Made by a program: the position numbers and the translations under genes | Notes under the pieces: generated by a model | What the model was told of the DNA's origin: nothing | Database searches by the model: none | The model's input: only the letters and a program-made list of their open reading frames with translations | Assembly (NCBI GenBank): GCA_016703645.1 | Contig: JADJBR010000007.1 | Span: 620,001-684,000 of the forward strand | Source of the DNA: Zoogloea sp. | Lineage (GTDB): Bacteria > Pseudomonadota > Gammaproteobacteria > Burkholderiales > Rhodocyclaceae | Length of the DNA: 64,000 nucleotides | Direction of reading: 5' to 3' | In this document: positions 54,796 to 64,000 of the stretch, one piece after another | Position numbering within the stretch: position 1 is the first letter of the stretch | Layout of the letters: each line of letters opens with the position of its first letter

Positions 54796-55788
54796 ATGGC
54801 AAAAGCCCCCGTTCGTGTCGCAGTCACCGGCGCCGCCGGCCAGATCGGTTACAGCCTCCTGTTCCGCATCGCCAGTGGCGAAATGCTGGGCAAGGACCAG
54901 CCCGTCATCCTTCAGCTCCTCGACCTCCCGCAAGCCCAGAAGGCTGTCAAGGGCGTCATGATGGAACTCGAAGACTGCGCTTTCCCGCTGCTGGCCGGCA
55001 TGGTCGCCACCGACGACCCCAACGTCGCGTTCAAGGACGCTCAGGTATGCCTGCTCGTCGGCGCCCGCCCCCGCGGCCCCGGCATGGAGCGCAAGGATCT
55101 GCTCACTGAAAACGCCAAGATCTTCACCGTTCAAGGTGCAGCCATCGGCCAGCACGCCGCTCCTGACGTCAAGGTTCTGGTTGTCGGCAACCCGTGCAAC
55201 ACCAACGCCTATATCGCCAAGGAAATCGCCGTCAAGTACGGCCGTGTCAGCGCCAAGAATTTCACCGGCATGCTGCGCCTGGACCACAACCGCGCCCTCT
55301 CCCAGCTCGCTGGCAAGACCGGCCGCGAAGTCTCCAGCCTGAAGAACCTGGTCGTCTGGGGCAACCACTCCCCCACGATGTACGCCGACTACCGCTTCAC
55401 CACCTCCAATGGTGACAAGGTGCCGGCCCTCGTGAACGACGAAGCCTGGAACCGCGACGTGTTCCTGCCCACCGTCGGCAAGCGCGGCGCCGCCATCATC
55501 GAAGCCCGTGGCCTGTCTTCTGCCGCCTCCGCCGCCAACGCCGCCATCGACCACATCCGTGACTGGGTGCTGGGCTCCAATGGCGAGTGGGTCACCATGG
55601 GTATTCCTTCTGACGGCTCCTACGGCATCCCCGAAGGCATCATCTACGGCTTCCCGGTCACCACCGAGAACGGTGAGTACAAGATCGTTCAAGGCCTTGA
55701 AATCGACCAGTTCTCCCGTGAGCGCATGACCCACACCCTCAACGAACTCCTCGAAGAGCGTGATGGCGTGAAGGATCTGCTGGCCTGA
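54796..55788 (+). CDS. mdh: Malate dehydrogenase
   Basis: A 330-residue NAD-dependent enzyme of the cytosolic-like type. NAD site [17 protein letters not shown], substrate arginine region [24 protein letters not shown] and the catalytic histidine [13 protein letters not shown]. It makes oxaloacetate for citrate synthase. The start has GAGGGAG upstream. A strong terminator follows. Confidence 0.97.
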   Translation: MAKAPVRVAVTGAAGQIGYSLLFRIASGEMLGKDQPVILQLLDLPQAQKAVKGVMMELEDCAFPLLAGMVATDDPNVAFKDAQVCLLVGARPRGPGMERKDLLTENAKIFTVQGAAIGQHAAPDVKVLVVGNPCNTNAYIAKEIAVKYGRVSAKNFTGMLRLDHNRALSQLAGKTGREVSSLKNLVVWGNHSPTMYADYRFTTSNGDKVPALVNDEAWNRDVFLPTVGKRGAAIIEARGLSSAASAANAAIDHIRDWVLGSNGEWVTMGIPSDGSYGIPEGIIYGFPVTTENGEYKIVQGLEIDQFSRERMTHTLNELLEERDGVKDLLA

Positions 55789-55817
55789 CAACCCCGGGCA
55801 TCAGCAAGTCTGCGAAG

Positions 55818-55848
55818 CGCGGGGACGGAAACGTCCCCGCGTTTTTTT
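55818..55848 (+). terminator. Rho-independent terminator of mdh
   Basis: A 10-bp perfect stem with a GAAA loop and a T7 run (55842-55848). Confidence 0.92.
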
Positions 55849-55902
55849 GTCGACCCTTTTTTTGCTACCCTCCACGGATTCCACACCCGTCGATATCAAA
55901 CC

Positions 55903-56892
55903 ATGTCCTCCCTGCCCCACCCCGAGCATGTCTTGTTTCAAGGCGAGAAGCCCTTTCCGATCCTCCCTGCGGTTGACCACTACGCCGGCAGCGAAAAGCT
56001 CATGCGCAAGGCCCTTGCGCTCCAGGTCGAGCTGGGACCGGTCTTTGACATCACGTGCGACTGTGAAGACGGCGCCCGCGCCGGCGCAGAAGCGGAACAC
56101 GCCGAAATGGCGGCCTCGGTCGTGCTCTCCGATGACAATCACTTCGGGCGCGTCGGTGCGCGCATTCATGACATCACCCACCCCCATTGGGAGCAGGATG
56201 TGGACATCCTGGTGAGCCGTGCCGGGCGCCGGCTGGCCTTCCTCACCCTGCCGAAACCACGCAGCGCCGCGGACGCCGCACGCCAGATCGAGAGCATTCG
56301 CAATGCCGAAGAACGACATGGGATCGAGCGGGAGATCCCGGTACACGTCTTGATTGAAACCCACGGCGCGCTGCGGGACGCCTGGGACATTGCCGCCCTG
56401 GACCGGGTGGAATCCCTCGATTTCGGCCTAATGGACTTCGTCAGTGGTCACCATGGCGCCATTCCGGGTTCCGCCATGCGAAGCCCCGGACAATTCGACC
56501 ACCCCCTGGTGGTGCGCGCCAAATGCGACATTGCCGCTGCCGCCCTTGCCAATGGGGTGGTGCCCTCCCATAACGTGACCACGGAACTGAAGGATCTGGA
56601 CTATATCCGCCGCGATGCGGAACGGGCGCGCCGGGAGTTCGGCTACCTGCGCATGTGGAGCATTCACCCCAACCAGATCGTACCCATCGTCGAAGCCATG
56701 CGCCCGGATTTCTCCGAAGTCGAGGACGCATCGGACATCCTGCTTGCCGCCCAGGACGGAGGCTGGGGGCCGATCCAGCATGCAGGCAAGCTCCACGACC
56801 GTGCGTCCTACCGCTATTACTGGGAATTGCTCAAACGCGCACGGGCCACCGGCATGACCCTGCCCGCCGAATCGGCCGTGCGCTTCTTCTGA
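55903..56892 (+). CDS. CitE-like CoA ester lyase (HpcH/HpaI family)
   Basis: A 329-residue TIM-barrel lyase. Metal and substrate residues occur in FDITCDCEDGA, VHVLIETHGAL (glutamate ligand) and LDFGLMDFVSGHHG. Members cleave malyl-CoA, citramalyl-CoA or related esters; the true substrate is not fixed by the sequence. It lies just after mdh, a common arrangement in betaproteobacteria. Confidence 0.82.
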   Translation: MSSLPHPEHVLFQGEKPFPILPAVDHYAGSEKLMRKALALQVELGPVFDITCDCEDGARAGAEAEHAEMAASVVLSDDNHFGRVGARIHDITHPHWEQDVDILVSRAGRRLAFLTLPKPRSAADAARQIESIRNAEERHGIEREIPVHVLIETHGALRDAWDIAALDRVESLDFGLMDFVSGHHGAIPGSAMRSPGQFDHPLVVRAKCDIAAAALANGVVPSHNVTTELKDLDYIRRDAERARREFGYLRMWSIHPNQIVPIVEAMRPDFSEVEDASDILLAAQDGGWGPIQHAGKLHDRASYRYYWELLKRARATGMTLPAESAVRFF

Positions 56893-56911
56893 GCGGCTGG
56901 CCGGCACGCTC

Positions 56912-56938
56912 AAAAAAAGCCCGGCTGAACGCCGGGCT
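56912..56938 (-). terminator. Terminator of the nitronate monooxygenase gene, shared with the lyase
   Basis: An 8-bp stem (56918-56925 with 56931-56938), read leftward followed by T7. Read rightward it has TTCTTCC, so it may serve both converging genes. Confidence 0.85.
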
Positions 56939-56962
56939 TCTTCCGGGTTCACGACTTCACGG

Positions 56963-58207
56963 TCACTCCGGCAAGGCGAGCTGGTTGTCCGTACTGAACT
57001 GATAGTCACGGAACACGTGCTCCGCGGAAAGGATCTCGTAATTACCATCCGCCCCTTTGTGCGACGTATCCTTAAGGCGGTAGGTGTAGTGCCCGCAAGT
57101 CCACAGATCAAAGTTCCGCATGTGGGTACACATGCAGGTCTTTTCCATCACCGAGATCTTCTTGACGCCGGGGTGAAGCTCCACCTGACGGTTGTAGGCG
57201 TCGATGTAGGAACAATTGCCATTGCTGTCGAGCAGGTAACCATAGGCCTCGCAATTAGGTCGAATCCCTGACCCGATCGCCGGGCTGCCGGTCAGCATTC
57301 GCATGGGGTAGCCGGTGGGTGAAATCTGATTCACCACGATTTGGTCTTCACTGGCCTTGAAATAGTGCTGCTGCACATCCTCCGGCAAACCACATTCGCG
57401 AGTCACGGTGAAGCGGGTAGCCACCTGCACGGCACCCGCCCCCTTTTCCAGGAAGGACACCGCATCACTGCCCGTGAAGATGCCGCCTGCGGGAATAAGA
57501 GGAATGTCGAGCTTCTCGGCGAGCAGCCACGCGTGGATCTCGGCAACGATGGTTGCCAGATCATACTTGGCCCAGTCCATGCCAAAGCCCAGGTGACCGC
57601 CCGCGAGCGGCCCCTCTACCACCACGTAATCCGGCATGCGGTTGGTGCGGGCGCTCTTGCGCAGGAAGAGTTGCAGCGCCCGCAGGGAGGAAACGATGAT
57701 GCCCAGCTTTGCATCCCGAAAACGCGGGTGGTCCTCGATCAGGGCAAAGGAGCCCAGATGAAGACCCGCCGCGAGGGTGATGCCATCGGCTCCGGCATCC
57801 AGCGCCGAAGCAAGACGCACACGAAGGGTTTCCTTCGGTGCATTCATGGTCAGCTTTTCCATGCAGTTGACGAAAACCATGCCCGACCCGCGCTTGGCCT
57901 CCATGGTCCGCCCGACGTGAAGGCGCGTTGCCTCGGCGAGCTGCCCAAGATCGAACTGCACGACAGACTTGTCAGAGTTGGCGACGTTATACTTGTACTG
58001 CTTGAGCTTGTCCTTCACAAACTTCGTGTTGAAACGGCGGTCCGCCACCGTCTTCACCATTGCGTCCGAGATGTGACCGATCCCGCCCAGGCGAGCAGCC
58101 TCCAGCGCCAGATCTGCAGTGGAGATATCCACCCCCATGCCGCCGATCACAATGGGCACCAGCTCCTGCTTGCCAAAGCGCAGACGGAAATCATCAACTC
58201 GTTTCAT
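56963..58207 (-). CDS. Nitronate monooxygenase family flavoprotein
   Basis: A 414-residue FMN TIM-barrel protein of the NMO/2-nitropropane dioxygenase family: VPIVIGGMGVDIS at the start, then ADGITLAAGLHLG, VVVEGPLAGGHLGFG (FMN and catalytic histidine region), IPLIPAGGIFTGSDA, GAGAVQVATRFTVTREC. A C-terminal extension (about 330-414) with several cysteines (MCTHMRNFDLWTCGHY) is longer than in plain NMOs. Substrate unknown. Confidence 0.82.
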   Translation of the reverse strand: MKRVDDFRLRFGKQELVPIVIGGMGVDISTADLALEAARLGGIGHISDAMVKTVADRRFNTKFVKDKLKQYKYNVANSDKSVVQFDLGQLAEATRLHVGRTMEAKRGSGMVFVNCMEKLTMNAPKETLRVRLASALDAGADGITLAAGLHLGSFALIEDHPRFRDAKLGIIVSSLRALQLFLRKSARTNRMPDYVVVEGPLAGGHLGFGMDWAKYDLATIVAEIHAWLLAEKLDIPLIPAGGIFTGSDAVSFLEKGAGAVQVATRFTVTRECGLPEDVQQHYFKASEDQIVVNQISPTGYPMRMLTGSPAIGSGIRPNCEAYGYLLDSNGNCSYIDAYNRQVELHPGVKKISVMEKTCMCTHMRNFDLWTCGHYTYRLKDTSHKGADGNYEILSAEHVFRDYQFSTDNQLALPE

Positions 58208-58474
58208 GAAACCCCTTCCAGACAGACGTGAAGTACCAGATTGGCGACAGGCCGACTCCGGCCCAACGCGGTATTATCTCATCGGCCCAGCACATATGCT
58301 GCGTGTTGGATCAAGGAAAAACACCGGAAGTTGCGCACAACCATCGAATTTCCACGTGCGTTTCATGCCTCCTGCAGGGGAATCGACGCTCCTGGGTAAA
58401 TTTGTTACTTTCGCAAGCGCGGATAAAGTCACGAAGTCCGCTAAAATCACGCTTCCGAAGTTCCTTGCAGCCTG

Positions 58475-59368
58475 ATGTCTCAATCCACGCTTCCTCCTCA
58501 CGAGTGCGCTGTACTGTTTGCCGATCTTGTCGGCAGCACACAGCTTTATCAGCGCGTGGGCGACAAGTCGGCCTTCGAAGTCGTGGACAAGAGCATCCGG
58601 GCCATGCGCATCGCGGTGGAAACCAAAGGCGGGCGGGTGGTCAAGCACACGGGCGATGGTCTGATGGCCGTGTTCCGTGACGCCGACAGTGCGGCTGACG
58701 CCACACTTGCCATTCACCAGACGATCAAGGAACTTCCCGCTGCGCCGGAGCAGCGTCTCGCCGTGCGGATCGGCTTTCAATTCGGCGCCGTGGTTGCCAG
58801 CGGCACCGACGTGTTCGGAGACACCGTCAATTTTGCAGCCCGCCTTGCCGAACTGGCGTCGCCCGGCAAGGCCATCACTGCAGTGGAAACCGCTCGGCGC
58901 CTGGGGCCTGAATGGCGGTCCGTACTGCACACGCTCCCGCCGCGGGTCATCCGCGGCCTGAGCCGGCCGGTGGAACTCTGTGAATTGATGTGTGAGGCCG
59001 TTGGTGAGCTCACCATCGTTCAGAGCGATCACTTTCTTCTCGAAACCGAACCCGAGTTGCGTCTTTACCTCGACGCCGTGTCCCTGACGCTGAATGCCAC
59101 CAAGCCCAGTGCGCGCATTGGCCGCGACCCCGCTGCCGACCTGGTCATCGCCGACACCCAGTCATCCCGGCGCCACGCCGAGGTGGAACTGCGCGGCGAC
59201 AAGTTTGTGCTGATCGATCGGAGCAGCAACGGCACCTTCGTCCAGATCGACGGCGAAAGGGAGTTCCTGCTGTCCCGCGAGGAAGTCGTACTGCGGGGCC
59301 GCGGGCACTTCGCCCTTGGTCGTAGCTGCGCCAACAGCCCCCAGGTCATCAGCTTCGTCTGTATCTAG
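58475..59368 (+). CDS. Adenylate/guanylate cyclase domain protein with FHA domain
   Basis: A 297-residue cytoplasmic protein. Residues 9-165: a class III cyclase domain (FADLVGSTQLYQR with metal aspartate, HTGDGLMAVF, the later VNFAARLAELA). Residues 210-290: an FHA domain (RIGRDPAADLVIAD, SSRRHAEVEL, DRSSNGTFVQ) that reads phosphothreonine. Whether it still makes cAMP is uncertain. It links a cyclic-nucleotide signal with phosphoprotein recognition. Single gene. Confidence 0.85.
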   Translation: MSQSTLPPHECAVLFADLVGSTQLYQRVGDKSAFEVVDKSIRAMRIAVETKGGRVVKHTGDGLMAVFRDADSAADATLAIHQTIKELPAAPEQRLAVRIGFQFGAVVASGTDVFGDTVNFAARLAELASPGKAITAVETARRLGPEWRSVLHTLPPRVIRGLSRPVELCELMCEAVGELTIVQSDHFLLETEPELRLYLDAVSLTLNATKPSARIGRDPAADLVIADTQSSRRHAEVELRGDKFVLIDRSSNGTFVQIDGEREFLLSREEVVLRGRGHFALGRSCANSPQVISFVCI

Positions 59369-59395
59369 CACCCCGCGCCAGTGGGGGTGCATCCA

Positions 59396-60349
59396 TCAGC
59401 CCTTCAGCGCATCGCCCAACGCCCTTCCACCCAACGCAACCGCCTCGTTCGACTGGGGGAAGAATTTTCCGAGGGTGAAGAAGCCATGCACCATGCCTTC
59501 GAACTCATGCACCGTCACCACCACCCCGGCTTCGCGCAAGGCCTCGGCATAGGCCTTGCAATCATCGGTCAGAGGATCACAACCTGCCACGATGAAGGTG
59601 GCCGGCGGAAGCCCGTCAAAACGCCCGGCAAGCAAGGGCGACGCGCGCCAGTCCTGCCAGTCATCCTGGTTGGGAAGATACTTCTCGAAGAACCACGCAA
59701 GACTCTCCGTATCCAGAAAGAAGCCGCTCGCATAGGTCCGTCGTGAAGGGCGCTGGCTCAGAATGTCGGTGCATGGATAGATCAGCAACTGCAGTGCAGC
59801 CTGCGGCCCGCCTCGATTGCGCATCTGCAGGGCCGTCACGGCGCTCAGCGTTCCCCCTGCGCTATCGCCGGCCAAAGCAAAGCGTGCCGGATCAACCCCC
59901 AACAGCGCTGCATTGGCCAGCGACCAATCCACAGCCCTTTGCGCGTCGTCCACGGGCGCGGGGAAGGGGTGCTCGGGGGCAAGACAATAGTCAACCGACA
60001 GGACGGCGCACCCGCTGTGATTGGCAAGCTCGCGACACAGCACGTCATAACTCGGAATATTGCCGACGCACCAACCGCCGCCATGAAAGTAGAACGTAAC
60101 CGGCAGGACGTCGTCAGACCGGGACTGAAGCGGCCGATACAGACGGGCCATGATCACCCCGTCGCGAGCGTGAAGCCGGGGAATCGGCACATCGGTCACC
60201 GACGCCACTGCCGGCGCCTCCGGACGCAGGGCAAACTGCAGCTTCTCGAAGGAATGGCGTGCCTGATGGACGTCCAGCTCGTGAAAACGGGGGGCGCCGA
60301 CGCGGTAAACCATGTCGAGCAGGGCCTTGGCTTGGGGATCGAGGGCCAT
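59396..60349 (-). CDS. Alpha/beta hydrolase, hormone-sensitive lipase family
   Basis: A 317-residue esterase. Oxyanion HGGGWCVGN, nucleophile GDSAGGT, then acid and histidine in VAGCDPLTDD and EGMVHGFFT. The start at 60349 (MALDPQAKALLDMV) matches family members. Substrate unknown, probably short acyl esters. Confidence 0.9.
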   Translation of the reverse strand: MALDPQAKALLDMVYRVGAPRFHELDVHQARHSFEKLQFALRPEAPAVASVTDVPIPRLHARDGVIMARLYRPLQSRSDDVLPVTFYFHGGGWCVGNIPSYDVLCRELANHSGCAVLSVDYCLAPEHPFPAPVDDAQRAVDWSLANAALLGVDPARFALAGDSAGGTLSAVTALQMRNRGGPQAALQLLIYPCTDILSQRPSRRTYASGFFLDTESLAWFFEKYLPNQDDWQDWRASPLLAGRFDGLPPATFIVAGCDPLTDDCKAYAEALREAGVVVTVHEFEGMVHGFFTLGKFFPQSNEAVALGGRALGDALKG

Positions 60350-60504
60350 GGAGACAATCCGGAGTGAATCGACGATCGGGAACCGCGCCCTCTGCCGTGG
60401 CACACCGAACGCAGAACACGCCGCATTTGCGGCGAGGCGCCCGGCCCGCTACCATGCGCGACTTTCCGAAGAACAGGGTCGCGCGGCAAGAGCCTGAAGA
60501 AACC

Positions 60505-60589
60505 TGGTGCCGAGAGTGGGACTCGAACCCACACACCTTGCGGCGGCGGATTTTGAATCCGCTGCGTCTACCGATTCCGCCATCCCGGC
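60505..60589 (-). tRNA. tRNA-Leu (anticodon CAA)
   Basis: An 85-base tRNA with a 7-bp acceptor stem (60583-60589 with 60509-60515), a D arm with GGTAGACGC, anticodon stem GCGGA/TCCGC with loop TTCAAAA giving anticodon CAA at 60553-60555, a long variable arm and T arm GGGTTCGAGTCCC. The CCA end is encoded (60505-60507). It reads codon UUG. Confidence 0.96.
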
Positions 60590-60635
60590 ACGGGAAGCCG
60601 CGCATTATCTACGAAACATCCGACTGCATCAACAC

Positions 60636-62773
<2,138 letters not shown>

Positions 62774-62860
62774 GGCCGGCGCACCAGGGGTGGGCTGAAG
62801 CTGCGGCTTCGCCCACCCGAGCCTTGCCGCTATAATCGCGCCTTTTCCCCGCTTCCTTCC

Positions 62861-63793
62861 ATGCAGGTATTCCGCGGAATTCCCGAGCGCTCCGACCACG
62901 GCTGCGTGCTCACCATCGGCAACTTCGATGGCGTGCATCGCGGCCATCAGGCCTTGCTCGCGAAACTAAGGGCCAAGTCGCGCGCCAACGGCCTACCCTC
63001 TGCCGTGCTCACCTTCGAGCCGCATCCCCGCGAATACTTCACCCACGAGAACCGGCCGATCCGCCTCACCTCCCTGCGTGAGAAGATCCAGCGCATTGCC
63101 GACCAGGGCGTCGACCGCCTCTACATCGGGCGCTTCAACGCCCGCTTTGCCGCCCTCACCGCCGAGCAGTTCATCGAGGAGATCCTGGTCCGCGGTCTGG
63201 GCGCCCGTCACCTGATGATCGGCGACGACTTCCGCTTCGGCAAGGGGCGCCAGGGTGACTTCGCGCTGCTGGAAGCAACCGGGAAGACAGCCGGCTTCAC
63301 GGTGGAAGCCATGCACACCCTCGTCCACGAAGGTGAGCGCGTCTCCAGCTCTGCCGTGCGCGAAGCCCTTGCCGAGGGCGACATGCCCCACGCTGCCCGT
63401 CTGCTCGGCCACCCCTACAGCATCAGCGGCCGGGTCATGCATGGCGACAAGATCGGACGCAGCATCGGCTTCCCCACGGCCAATATCCAACTCAAGCACC
63501 GCAGCCCGCCGCTCATGGGCATCTATACCGTCAGCGTCGAGGGCCTTGTCGACACCCCGTGGCCCGGCGTCGCCAGTGTCGGGGTGCGCCCCACCATCAA
63601 CGATGCGGGCCGGCCCACCCTTGAGGTGCATCTGTTCGACTGGAAGGCCGAATGCTATGGCGCCCATCTCAAGGTGAACTTCCTCGCCAAGCAGCGCGAC
63701 GAAGAACGCTACGACACCCTTGAAGCGCTGACCGCCCAGATCGCCCGCGACGCCGATCAGGCACGCGCTTACTTCGCACAGAATCCCCTCTGA
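62861..63793 (+). CDS. ribF: Bifunctional riboflavin kinase/FAD synthetase
   Basis: A 310-residue enzyme. N-terminal adenylyltransferase with [14 protein letters not shown] and [14 protein letters not shown]-terminal kinase with [13 protein letters not shown] and [13 protein letters not shown]. It supplies FMN and FAD. It precedes ileS, a usual neighbour. Confidence 0.96.
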   Translation: MQVFRGIPERSDHGCVLTIGNFDGVHRGHQALLAKLRAKSRANGLPSAVLTFEPHPREYFTHENRPIRLTSLREKIQRIADQGVDRLYIGRFNARFAALTAEQFIEEILVRGLGARHLMIGDDFRFGKGRQGDFALLEATGKTAGFTVEAMHTLVHEGERVSSSAVREALAEGDMPHAARLLGHPYSISGRVMHGDKIGRSIGFPTANIQLKHRSPPLMGIYTVSVEGLVDTPWPGVASVGVRPTINDAGRPTLEVHLFDWKAECYGAHLKVNFLAKQRDEERYDTLEALTAQIARDADQARAYFAQNPL

Positions 63794-63813
63794 ATTCACA
63801 GGCAGCACAGACC

Positions 63814-64000
63814 ATGTCCGACAACCGCAAGACCCTGAACCTGCCCGACACCCCCTTTCCCATGCGCGGCGACCTCGCCAAGCGCGAGCCGAGCTGGGTC
63901 GCCGACTGGCAGCAGCGCAAGCTGTACCAGAAGATCCGCAAGGCCTCCGCCGGCCGGCCCAAGTTCGTGCTCCACGACGGCCCGCCGTACGCCAACGGCA
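63814..64000 (+). CDS. ileS: Isoleucyl-tRNA synthetase, N-terminal part (partial)
   Basis: The first 62 residues from ATG 63814 to the window edge. [19 protein letters not shown] and the start of the class I region [11 protein letters not shown], which leads to the HIGH motif, are characteristic. It lies 20 bases after ribF. Confidence 0.95.
   Translation, partial: MSDNRKTLNLPDTPFPMRGDLAKREPSWVADWQQRKLYQKIRKASAGRPKFVLHDGPPYANG

Noticed and set aside
60507-60635. Extension of queA upstream to 60507
   Set aside because: It translates the antisense of tRNA-Leu, a frequent false extension ([11 protein letters not shown]).

Overview
The window looks like a chromosomal segment of a high-GC betaproteobacterium, probably in or near the Rhodocyclales. 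The evidence is a phasin gene, a betaproteobacterial-type trimeric porin, a malonyl-CoA decarboxylase next to a TRAP transporter, and the gene order sdhCDAB-sdhE-gltA-sucAB-lpdA-zapE with a GntR regulator and mdh alongside. The species is an inference; gene identities rest on motifs read from the sequence.

Layout. 1-1163: 3' end of a CoA-transferase and a phasin (PHA granule protein). 1215-7607: phosphate uptake, with pstSCAB reading leftward and a Tat-exported PhoX phosphatase reading rightward, with candidate Pho boxes between them. 7775-12807: a small unknown gene and the arsenic operon arsR-arsC-arsC-acr3-arsD-arsA. 12943-16743: porin, malonyl-CoA decarboxylase and a CheX-like protein. 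16917-20689: a TRAP transporter (TatT lipoprotein, DctP, fused DctQM). 20810-23928: a multi-PAS hybrid histidine kinase broken by a one-base frameshift. 24230-26659: molybdenum cofactor genes mobB-moeA-moaD-moaE.

26845-33634 is the most notable region. It holds a diversity-generating retroelement (DGR): a reverse transcriptase with the DGR-type IGxxxSQ motif, an Avd helical-bundle protein, a 110-bp template repeat (TR) and a matching 110-bp variable repeat (VR). The VR is the 3' end of an 874-residue AAA ATPase-transmembrane-LRR-FGE-fold protein. That target gene overlaps by 4 bases an upstream gene for a lipase-fold/TIR/AAA ATPase protein. The unit reads as a candidate conflict or immune system whose sensor is diversified by retrohoming; the immune role is inference. 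TR and VR differ at 16 of 26 template adenines but also at 13 of 84 other positions, more non-A change than expected of a recently active DGR.

34065-43064: a kinase-fold/phosphatase pair, a lipoprotein, a CPBP protease, a small monooxygenase, an ATP-grasp-like protein, a DinG/YoaA helicase, a secretin-domain-like secreted protein and ZapE. 43174-56892: TCA cycle block (lpdA, sucB, sucA, gltA, sdhE, sdhB, sdhA, sdhD, sdhC, a GntR regulator, then divergent mdh and a CitE-like lyase). 56963-64000: nitronate monooxygenase, a cyclase-FHA protein, an esterase, tRNA-Leu(CAA), queA-tgt, ribF and the start of ileS.
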